Below the pieces are notes generated by a model that was given only the letters and a program-made list of their open reading frames with translations, had not been told where the DNA came from and searched no databases. The translations under genes and the position numbers were made by a program. From Leptospiraceae bacterium (GTDB lineage: Bacteria > Spirochaetota > Leptospiria > Turneriellales > Turneriellaceae), in NCBI GenBank assembly GCA_016788945.1, contig JAEUSA010000013.1:1-13012 (forward strand): a stretch of DNA of 13,012 nucleotides, written 5' to 3'. Positions 5,477 through 11,184 of this stretch are shown piece after piece (position 1 is the first letter of the stretch; each line of letters begins with the position of its first letter).

Positions 5477-6842
5477 AGATGACAGCGCCTGCGACGCCAC
5501 CATGCGCACAGGCCGTCGTCAATACGCGTTTTGCATTCTTGTCGACAACGAAATCCATGGCGGCGTTGAGTGCCAGCCTAACACCCGTTGCGCCGAATGG
5601 ATGGCCAGTGGCGATGGAACCCCCGTGCGGGTTGATTTTTTTTGCGTCGAATTGTTTCTCCCAATCCCATCCACCTGAACGCGACTTGATCTCTTCGAGC
5701 GCCGCAATCGCCGTCGCGGCAAAGGCCTCGTGAATCTCGATATAGTCCATGTCGGTGATTTGGTATCCTAACTCATCCAGTGCCGCGAGAGTCGCCTCTG
5801 CCTGCCCAAGGCCCATCAGATTGGGATGCACACCTTTCATGCGATAACCGCTCACCTTCATGACCGGCACGAGACCTAATTCCTTCGCTTTTTCCGGAGT
5901 GGTGATAATCACCCCCGCCGCGCCATCAGAACGCGGCGATGCATTGAAGATGCTGACTGTTGGGCCAGGAAGGTCCCGGTCGGCACCGGGCACGATGGCC
6001 GTCTTTGTACCGACCGTTGGGCCATGACTCTGCTTGAGGTCTTTGCCATACCGTTCTTTGAACTGCTCAAACTTGAACTGGGGATTATCAAACAGCAGCA
6101 TCGCACGACCCATGCGGTCAGGGTTTTCGACGAGGCCCTTTCGCAATACCACTGCCTCGTCCCAATCGAGAACCCCGCCCTCTTCATCTTGCATCGGAAT
6201 AATATAATCTTTGTACAGCCCGGCCGATGAAGCGTCGTATGCGCGCTTGAAGCTCTGGTAGGCAACCTTGTCATTGATTTCGCGCGACAGATGGTAATTT
6301 TGCGACAGAATCTCGGCAGTTGCCTGCATACCATAACTGTTCTCGCCGTCGCCAAGGCCGTCTTCCAGCGTATCGCGCAATTCAACGCCATCAGGCAGCT
6401 TGTCGGGTAACAGGGCTTTGAGCTTATCGAGTGTCGCCGTTTTTTTATCGAGGCGCGCGCCTTTCACGATCATCGGCATCGACGTCTGCGATTCTTCGCC
6501 GAGCACGAGCACGACAGAGGCTTCACCTAACACAATGCGGCGTGTCGCTTCGGCAATCGCATCCATGCCCGAAACGCAGTTATTGGCGACCGTGAGCGCT
6601 GGTATAGCGTCGTCGAGCCCGATCAGATTGGCAATCACCCGCGCCGAATTGGGGGCATTGGCGAAACCTTCGCCGACGATCACGGTATCAATGGCTGCTT
6701 TGGGTATTTTGTACTTTTCGATCATTTTTTCGGCAACGAGTTTACCAAGGTGGTGTGCTGGATATTTTGCCAGCGCCTTGCCGATCTGTGCAAATGGAGT
6801 GCGCAGCGGGGCTGCGACAACGACGGTTTTTTCGACTTTCAT
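5463..6842 (-). CDS. Thiolase (acetyl-CoA C-acyltransferase)
   Basis: This 459-residue thiolase carries all the expected catalytic parts: nucleophile Cys89 in NNCVSGMDA, His371 in HEAFA, His414 in GHPFGATG and the acid/base Cys445 in CAHGG. It condenses or cleaves acyl-CoA and acetyl-CoA in fatty-acid oxidation or related carbon metabolism. It is longer than the roughly 390-residue biosynthetic thiolases. The extra length lies in the loop region around residues 130-200 and 250-300, closer in size to the FadI-type beta-oxidation enzymes. The ATG at 6840-6842 follows GGGAGG at five bases; the longer open frame to 7025 adds 61 residues that do not look like thiolase. It is first in an overlapping run with the MarR and transglutaminase-like genes. 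Exact chain-length specificity cannot be read from sequence. Confidence 0.95.
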   Translation of the reverse strand: MKVEKTVVVAAPLRTPFAQIGKALAKYPAHHLGKLVAEKMIEKYKIPKAAIDTVIVGEGFANAPNSARVIANLIGLDDAIPALTVANNCVSGMDAIAEATRRIVLGEASVVLVLGEESQTSMPMIVKGARLDKKTATLDKLKALLPDKLPDGVELRDTLEDGLGDGENSYGMQATAEILSQNYHLSREINDKVAYQSFKRAYDASSAGLYKDYIIPMQDEEGGVLDWDEAVVLRKGLVENPDRMGRAMLLFDNPQFKFEQFKERYGKDLKQSHGPTVGTKTAIVPGADRDLPGPTVSIFNASPRSDGAAGVIITTPEKAKELGLVPVMKVSGYRMKGVHPNLMGLGQAEATLAALDELGYQITDMDYIEIHEAFAATAIAALEEIKSRSGGWDWEKQFDAKKINPHGGSIATGHPFGATGVRLALNAAMDFVVDKNAKRVLTTACAHGGVAGAVIYERI

Positions 6843-6883
6843 ACGGCCTCCCGATCCATTCTCGCATGGATTCCACAGACAAC

Positions 6884-6901
6884 ATAGTGTATATGCACGA
6901 T
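6884..6901. promoter_or_regulatory. Candidate MarR operator upstream of the thiolase operon
   Basis: The 18 bases ATaGTGtATATgCACgAT form an imperfect inverted repeat (AT.GTG.AT/AT.CAC.AT), the size and style of many MarR binding sites. It sits 42-59 bp before the thiolase ATG, in the 152-bp gap shared with the divergent membrane-protein gene. On the minus strand it contains TATACA, a possible -10 element, but no good -35 stands 16-18 bp upstream. Repression of the thiolase-marR run by its own MarR product is therefore an inference. A second, bulged inverted repeat (TTGGCCAC...GTGGAGCCAA, 6903-6932) lies just beside it and could also bind a protein. Confidence 0.4.
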
Positions 6902-6972
6902 ATTGGCCACTTTTTTCACTGTGTGGAGCCAAGAACCAGCACGGCCAAAAACTGTTTACGAGCCTGAGGCCA

Positions 6973-7002
6973 ATGCCTGACCTCACGGCAACGTATGCAT
7001 AA
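6973..7002 (+). CDS. Nine-codon upstream ORF (possible leader peptide)
   Basis: A short frame, MPDLTATYA, runs from the ATG at 6973 to the TAA at 7000-7002. GAGG stands five bases before its ATG, a better ribosome site than the membrane-protein gene has. Its stop overlaps the next gene's ATG (6995) by eight bases, so terminating ribosomes could re-initiate there. An inverted repeat, TGAGG (6965-6969) with CCTCA (6981-6985), could hide this ribosome site in a hairpin. Whether the peptide is made is not known; chance remains possible at this length. Confidence 0.3.
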   Translation: MPDLTATYA

Positions 7003-7372
7003 CCTCTTGGTAGGCACGGCAACAACCCTACTGACCATTTACCTGATCCCTATTCTCGTCTATGGTCTCTTTTCCCGAATCTTCGCTATCAAACCACCGG
7101 GCGACGTGGCGCCGGCACGCTTTCTGTTGAGCATCCTGATTTCAAAAGCCGGAACGGCGCTTGCCATCACCGTGTTGTACCCGCACGCGATCGGCATGTT
7201 TGCCAATTCTTGGTTATGGTACGCTCTGGTGTGGTGGGTATTTTTTGTTACCGGTGAAATTGGCCAATGGATAGGGAGAACTTCTTCGACAAAAGAAGCC
7301 ATCGCCGGCATGATTTCAGAAACGATCTATGTGCCGCTTTCAGTCTACTGGCTCAGCCTGATGCTGCGATAG
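6995..7372 (+). CDS. Small integral membrane protein, unknown function
   Basis: The 125-residue product is very hydrophobic, with about four membrane helices: residues 3-26, 42-62, 70-92 and 104-124. Polar connectors carry IKPPGDVAPARF and GRTSSTKEA. There is no signal peptide, catalytic motif or metal-binding cluster, and I do not recognise the family. It should sit in the inner membrane. The ATG at 6995 lacks a clear Shine-Dalgarno sequence of its own and lies inside the end of a nine-codon upstream frame, which suggests coupled initiation. It is transcribed divergently from the thiolase operon and shares its 152-bp upstream region, so joint control is possible. The 131 bases after its stop hold no gene I can support, only a short TATCGacCGATA palindrome at 7422-7433. 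Confidence 0.7.
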   Translation: MHNLLVGTATTLLTIYLIPILVYGLFSRIFAIKPPGDVAPARFLLSILISKAGTALAITVLYPHAIGMFANSWLWYALVWWVFFVTGEIGQWIGRTSSTKEAIAGMISETIYVPLSVYWLSLMLR

Positions 7373-7509
7373 AAGTAAAGACAGTTCGCCACGAAGAAGA
7401 GGTCAAACAGGTAATCGACAATATCGACCGATAATCTCCTTTGCGTTTATGTTATGCAGTTACCGTTGCAAATGACTTGTCGTGGTGATGTTTCTCGTCA
7501 CGGTTGCGG

Positions 7510-8196
7510 ATGCTCAGATGGTTCTTTGGGGTAATGGCGCTACAGGCCACCGCGCTGTCGGCGTGGGAAGGCAAGGTCTTCTCTGTACGTGAGAAAAAGG
7601 TAAGCATTTCAACTGGTTCCGGCAACCTGCTGCACCGGGGCAAACGGATTTATTTTATGCGCTCAGGGACTGTCACCGGTCAAGGGCAGGTTGTCGAAGT
7701 ATTCCATACACGCGTAGAAGCATTGGTGATCTCAGGGTATGTAGAAAAAGAATCCATAGCTACTGATGTTGAAGAGGTAAAAAAACCAGAACCCGCACTG
7801 AGCAAGTACGGGATCCTTGAGAAAATTGAGAATTATTCCCCGCCGCCATATCCGGAAACAAAGTACTCCAAAATGGAAGCTTACGACTACCGGATTTTTC
7901 AAGCTAAACGCGAAGGAAAGAAACCTGAGATACCGGAAAGCAAGATAGAAACTTGGATATGTGACCTCGCATACATTGGTAATGAGTGTAAGAAAGAACA
8001 ATTTGATGCAGAAACTTTTTTTGAATCTCTGCGCCGGTACCGCTCAGTCAATTATAGGAATATTTGTGGATTCAGGCCCCATGCGCACTGGCACTTTGTC
8101 AAAAACCTCGCACCCGCTGAAATGCGGCCATTAATTCTGCAATCATTGGATTATCTCGCAGAAAAGGGCAAAATAAACTGCTACCGTAGAAAATAG
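7510..8196 (+). CDS. Exported protein of unknown function, AT-rich
   Basis: From the ATG at 7510 the product is 228 residues; a TTG two codons earlier (7504) is the only other early start, and neither has a visible ribosome site. Residues 1-18 form a signal peptide (MLRWFFGVMALQATALSA). Residues 20-85 look like a small beta-barrel, with KVFSVREKKVSIS, GNLLHRGKRIYFMRSG, GQGQVVEVFHTRVEALVISGYVEK; its G-x-G and alternating pattern resembles SH3-like export domains. A Pro/Lys/Glu-rich linker (88-145) follows, then a C-terminal part with Cys in WICDLAYIGNEC, NICGF and INCY that may be disulfide-bonded. No enzyme motif is recognised. The second half is visibly richer in A and T than its neighbours, which may mean recent acquisition or relaxed constraint. 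It converges on the MpaB-like gene with 57 bp between. Confidence 0.75.
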   Translation: MLRWFFGVMALQATALSAWEGKVFSVREKKVSISTGSGNLLHRGKRIYFMRSGTVTGQGQVVEVFHTRVEALVISGYVEKESIATDVEEVKKPEPALSKYGILEKIENYSPPPYPETKYSKMEAYDYRIFQAKREGKKPEIPESKIETWICDLAYIGNECKKEQFDAETFFESLRRYRSVNYRNICGFRPHAHWHFVKNLAPAEMRPLILQSLDYLAEKGKINCYRRK

Positions 8197-8253
8197 AAAT
8201 AGCGAATCGCATCGTACCCGAGAATCCAATCCGCCGAAGCAGCCTGTCACACT

Positions 8254-9495
8254 CTATGCATACGCCGCTTCGCGCTTTAACTGTTGCGGCGGAACGAACG
8301 TCGCAGGCTTTGCGCCTAACGGCCCATCAACCATACTGCGCTGCAACCGGTCACCTGCGAGTACCGCGAGGTTGGTCGCCCCCGGCAATGCGCGCCGCAG
8401 TGTTTCCAGCGCGAACACCATAGGCGTTGTCAAAGCCGCAGCGTACTTGAGCGGCGTATTGGGTAACCCTAAATCGTCGCCAGCGCGATCGCCTAACACG
8501 AGCCGCGTGAAGCCGCTGCGCAGTTGTATCTCAAGCCATGCCGCCGCTTTTTCGAGCGGGGTTTCGGCCCTTTCTAACGGCACATGCATCAACGCCTGCC
8601 CTAAGAGCCGCGAATCTTCGTCGGCGCCCGGCTGCGTCACGCCCGCCAGCCATGCCATACGCGTGCCATCCGCTTCGTTGACGGGCAACAGATTTTCATC
8701 GATGCCCATCAGGTAGCCGATATAGCGCCACAGGTGCATTACACCGAGCGATTCGTCGTCAGCGATCTGCATACCTAAAACACGCAACCCGCCAAGATAA
8801 ACTGCGGAAAATAGCACATTAGTCGCCACGAGGTCTGCCTGATTGATCGGTAAACCCCAATCGTCGTGCCGCCATTTTGGCGAGCGGTCGAGCATCAGGC
8901 GTACGTGCGCGTGCATCATACGCACCTTGACCGCAGCTTTAAACCCAGCTGCACCGCGTTCAAGCCCTCCTGTGCGCGTGACGTCATAACTGAACTTTGC
9001 CGTTTCCGCAAGGCGGCGTGAGGCTTTGTACTCGAGCGCACCTGTGAAGGCAATCGGCTTGTTTGCCGCGGCCGATCGATAGCCACCCATCAGGCTCACG
9101 CACGAAAGCACGTACTCACCGAGTGGGCCAGAACGTTGTGTCATCCGCGCGCCCGCGTCGAGCAGGCGCTTGTCAACCCACGACGGCACACTGCCGACCT
9201 CTGCCATCAGCTCACGCAACTCTTGCGGATGGCCGTCGCTGTCTTTGCCCGACAATGCCTCATCGAGCATCTGCATCGAGCGCTGCATGCCGATCTCGTG
9301 GAACTTTGCCGCGAGCCGGTCGGCCACGGCGTCTCCCACCCAAAGATATTCGCCATAACGCTGAATTTCATCGGGCGTCACTTTACGTTTGATCAGCAGC
9401 TTTTCCGTTAATGCGAGAAAAAAATCTTTGTTATCGGCGGGGTCGCGAAAGCGGCTTGGCGGCATGCGCAGCTGGGCTTGGGGTTTGGCGCTCAT
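8254..9495 (-). CDS. MpaB/latex-clearing-type (DUF2236) heme oxygenase-like protein
   Basis: The 413-residue, mostly helical product matches the DUF2236 family, which includes rubber oxygenase Lcp and the MpaB-type enzymes. Landmarks are FHEIGMQRSMQMLDEAL, the core GAAGFKAAVKVRMMHAHVRLML with the likely heme-ligand His195, then INQADLVATNVLFSA and LWRYIGYLMGIDENLLPV. Family members are b-type heme proteins, some cleaving polyisoprene double bonds; the substrate here is unknown. There is no Tat or Sec signal, unlike secreted Lcp, so a cytoplasmic or peripheral location is expected. I chose the ATG at 9493-9495 because GGGG stands seven bases before it; an ATG two codons earlier (9499-9501) and a GTG (9508-9510) are alternatives. 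It is divergent from the DUF2007 gene across about 100 bp, and I found no convincing promoter for it there. Confidence 0.9.
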   Translation of the reverse strand: MSAKPQAQLRMPPSRFRDPADNKDFFLALTEKLLIKRKVTPDEIQRYGEYLWVGDAVADRLAAKFHEIGMQRSMQMLDEALSGKDSDGHPQELRELMAEVGSVPSWVDKRLLDAGARMTQRSGPLGEYVLSCVSLMGGYRSAAANKPIAFTGALEYKASRRLAETAKFSYDVTRTGGLERGAAGFKAAVKVRMMHAHVRLMLDRSPKWRHDDWGLPINQADLVATNVLFSAVYLGGLRVLGMQIADDESLGVMHLWRYIGYLMGIDENLLPVNEADGTRMAWLAGVTQPGADEDSRLLGQALMHVPLERAETPLEKAAAWLEIQLRSGFTRLVLGDRAGDDLGLPNTPLKYAAALTTPMVFALETLRRALPGATNLAVLAGDRLQRSMVDGPLGAKPATFVPPQQLKREAAYA

Positions 9496-9556
9496 GGCCA
9501 TGCCCCACACATCTTGAACGATGCGTCAAGTTTGTTTTCGCCCAGCCCCCATTAGA

Positions 9557-9585
9557 TTGACATTCTGCCACGGCCCTTGTAGAGT
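9557..9585 (+). promoter_or_regulatory. Sigma-70-type promoter giving a leaderless transcript
   Basis: A perfect -35, TTGACA (9557-9562), is followed after exactly 17 bp by TAGAGT (9580-9585), a four-of-six match to the -10 consensus. Transcription would start about six or seven bases later, at or next to the A of the ATG at 9592. The bases before that ATG (AGTTAACCG) contain no Shine-Dalgarno sequence, which agrees with a leaderless mRNA for the DUF2007/zinc-ribbon gene. Confidence 0.65.
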
Positions 9586-9591
9586 TAACCG

Positions 9592-10164
9592 ATGCATTTC
9601 ACGAATCAGGAAATATTTCTGTTCGTGGCTCTTGTGCCGCTGCTGATTGTTGTCGGCCGCAAATTGCGCGGCAAAAATGCGGCAACGCCCAAGGCAGAGC
9701 ATGAAACACAGCAGGCTGGATATCCCCCTGAGTTAAAAAGAAAAATCAGTATCGGGCGCTACGCCGACGGCGAAACGGTATTGCTTGCCGCTTTCGATTC
9801 AGACGTCGAAGCGAATATCGTGAAGGGCCTGCTGATCGATAACGGTATCTATGTCGAAATACGCGACGAGATCATCGGTGCCACGCGGTTTAACTATTCG
9901 TATGCCGTCGGCGGCGTGAAACTGTTCGTGCATCGAAGTGAAATTGCCGTCGCCCAGCAGTTGCTGACCGAACACACGCAAATCAGCAGTTTTGAAGCGA
10001 AAGAATGGCAGCCGCGGTTATGCCCGCAATGCAATTCAGATATGTTGACCTACCAGAAATATCATCCGGCGAGTGCGTTGCTGTTGTTTTTGGGGGCGCC
10101 GTTTTTGCCCGTCAGGGCGAGGCGCTGGGTGTGCCTGAAATGCGGGCACAAGTGGAAAGAGTAG
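9592..10164 (+). CDS. Membrane-anchored DUF2007/zinc-ribbon protein
   Basis: The 190-residue protein has three parts. Residues 6-22 form one membrane helix (EIFLFVALVPLLIVVG) followed by basic residues, so the rest probably faces the cytoplasm. Residues 60-126 resemble a DUF2007 (putative signal-transducing) domain: TVLLAAFDSDVEANIVKGLL, then GGVKLFVHRSEIAVAQQLL. Residues 142-190 hold a zinc ribbon with CPQC (Cys144, Cys147) and CLKC (Cys181, Cys184), interrupted by a hydrophobic stretch, ASALLLFLGAPFLPV. DUF2007 proteins have no firm biochemical role. The gene stands alone between a strong promoter at its ATG and a strong terminator after its stop, so it is a single-gene transcript. The ATG is the first codon of the predicted mRNA. 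Function beyond the fold assignments is unknown. Confidence 0.85.
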   Translation: MHFTNQEIFLFVALVPLLIVVGRKLRGKNAATPKAEHETQQAGYPPELKRKISIGRYADGETVLLAAFDSDVEANIVKGLLIDNGIYVEIRDEIIGATRFNYSYAVGGVKLFVHRSEIAVAQQLLTEHTQISSFEAKEWQPRLCPQCNSDMLTYQKYHPASALLLFLGAPFLPVRARRWVCLKCGHKWKE

Positions 10165-10169
10165 ACTCA

Positions 10170-10209
10170 ACTACAGAGACGACTTAGTCGTCTCTGTAGT
10201 GCGTTTTTT
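10170..10209 (+). terminator. Strong intrinsic terminator
   Basis: A perfect 14-bp stem (10170-10183 with 10187-10200) closes on the three-base loop TTA, and after GCG comes a run of six T (10204-10209). It lies 5 bp after the stop of the DUF2007 gene and faces the + strand. The last two T are also part of the stop codon (complement of 10208-10210) of the convergent RRM gene. On the minus strand the hairpin is followed by TTGAGT rather than a T run, so it should be a weaker stop for that gene. Confidence 0.92.
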
Positions 10210-10555
10210 ACCAGCGGTCGTTATAGCCGCCGCGGTTGCCACCACGGCCGCCGCCACGGTTGCCACCGTTGCCGCCGCGATAACCACCACCGCCGCCGCC
10301 ACCGCTGCGCTCTTCACGCGGGCGCGCTTCGTTGACCACGATCGCACGGTTATTGAGCTCACGGCCATTCATCGCAGCAATTGCTTTGATGCCGTCTGCT
10401 TTGTTTGCCATTTCGACAAAGGCAAAGCCCTTCGCGCGGCCGGTTTCACGGTCCATAATCATCTTCGCCGAATTTACGGTTCCGAATTCTGAGAACGCCT
10501 GTACTAACTGGTCATCTGTAACCGAGTACGCGAGGTTTCCTACATAAATATTCAT
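10208..10555 (-). CDS. RNA-binding protein: single RRM plus RGG tail
   Basis: The 115-residue product is one RNA-recognition motif followed by a glycine/arginine-rich tail. RNP2 is IYVGNL (residues 3-8) and RNP1 is KGFAFVEM (42-49), with the usual aromatic and basic RNA contacts. The RRM ends near residue 80 (AIVVNEARPREE). Residues 84-115 are built of G, R, N and Y (GYRGGNGGNRGGGRGG), as in the small cold-inducible glycine-rich proteins of cyanobacteria and other bacteria. It should bind single-stranded RNA in the cytoplasm, probably as a chaperone or regulator. The ATG has GGAG eight bases upstream and a good promoter about 30 bp further on. The DNA of the tail is a short imperfect repeat (about 10227-10305), which could vary in length between strains. 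Confidence 0.95.
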   Translation of the reverse strand: MNIYVGNLAYSVTDDQLVQAFSEFGTVNSAKMIMDRETGRAKGFAFVEMANKADGIKAIAAMNGRELNNRAIVVNEARPREERSGGGGGGGYRGGNGGNRGGGRGGNRGGYNDRW

Positions 10556-10583
10556 TCTTTATCTCCAAATTTTTCTAAACCCG

Positions 10584-10612
10584 ATTAAAAATGTCCGGAA
10601 ATGCGTTGACTA
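10584..10612 (-). promoter_or_regulatory. Candidate promoter of the RRM protein gene
   Basis: Read on the minus strand, TAGTCA (complement of 10607-10612, four of six to the -35 consensus) is followed after 17 bp by TTTAAT (complement of 10584-10589, five of six to the -10). Transcription would start near 10577, giving a leader of about 22 bases that contains the GGAG ribosome site (complement of 10562-10565). Confidence 0.5.
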
Positions 10613-10723
10613 ACTCAAAATCGTGATCATTCAAAATACAGCGGTTCGGGCGATGGCTACCCCCCGGGCACAGGCTGTCCAGCACAATATAAATCCCACT
10701 TTGGTTTTCACCCCGTCTCTCGG

Positions 10724-10739
10724 TGCGGTAACTACCGCA
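10724..10739 (+). promoter_or_regulatory. Hairpin immediately before the smpB start codon
   Basis: TGCGGTA (10724-10730) and TACCGCA (10733-10739) are perfect inverted arms with AC between; in RNA this would be about six base pairs with a four-base loop. It ends one base before the GTG at 10741 and occupies the place where a Shine-Dalgarno sequence would be. None is present. It could limit or gate smpB translation, or be a protein-binding palindrome in DNA. A TATAAA (10688-10693) upstream might be the -10, but no matching -35 is visible. Confidence 0.4.
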
Positions 10740-10740
10740 A

Positions 10741-11184
10741 GTGGAGATCGCTGTCAATCGTAAGGCACGTTTCAATTACGAAATCATCGAAGATTTCGAG
10801 GCCGGTATTGCGCTCACCGGCACCGAGGTAAAATCGCTCAGACAGAAAAAAGTCAATATATCTGACGGTTACGTGCTCATTCGCGGCAACCGCGTGCAGC
10901 TAATTAACTGCCGCATCGAACCCTATGAGCAGGGCAATATCATGAACCATGATCCGCTCAGGCCGCGCAACCTGCTGCTCAAACAAAAAGAAATCGATCG
11001 CATGCGCGGCAAGATGCACGAGCGCGGATATGCGCTGCTACCGCTGAAAATGTACTTCAAGGGCCGCTACGTGAAACTGTTGATCGGCCTCGGTAAGGGC
11101 AAAAAAACGCACGACAAACGTTCTTCGATACGCGAAAAAGACATACGCCGCGACACAGAGCGCGAGATGAAGAGCTATAAGTAA
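10741..11184 (+). CDS. smpB: SsrA-binding protein SmpB
   Basis: The 147-residue product is a full-length SmpB. It shows the oligonucleotide-binding barrel signatures YEIIEDFEAGIALTGTEVKSLR (residues 13-34) and NHDPLRPRNLLLKQKEI (about 69-85), then LKMYFKGRYVKLLIGLGKGKK. It ends in the basic tail KKTHDKRSSIREKDIRRD that enters the mRNA channel. SmpB carries tmRNA to stalled ribosomes for trans-translation in the cytoplasm. The start is GTG at 10741; an in-frame TAA at 10729 excludes a longer protein, and no Shine-Dalgarno precedes it. The tmRNA gene itself is not in the window. The stop overlaps the next gene's ATG by one base (TAATG), so the two genes are probably co-translated although their functions look unrelated. 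Confidence 0.97.
   Translation: MEIAVNRKARFNYEIIEDFEAGIALTGTEVKSLRQKKVNISDGYVLIRGNRVQLINCRIEPYEQGNIMNHDPLRPRNLLLKQKEIDRMRGKMHERGYALLPLKMYFKGRYVKLLIGLGKGKKTHDKRSSIREKDIRRDTEREMKSYK

Noticed and set aside
6400..7002. 200-codon plus-strand frame across the thiolase start
   Set aside because: Mostly the complement of the thiolase gene. Only its last nine codons, with their own ribosome site, were kept as a possible leader peptide.
10227..10305. Repeat-like GC-rich stretch as a tandem-repeat or mobile element
   Set aside because: It is explained by glycine/arginine codons of the RRM protein's RGG tail.
10688..10693. TATAAA as the smpB promoter -10
   Set aside because: No -35-like sequence 16-18 bp upstream; mentioned only as a possibility.
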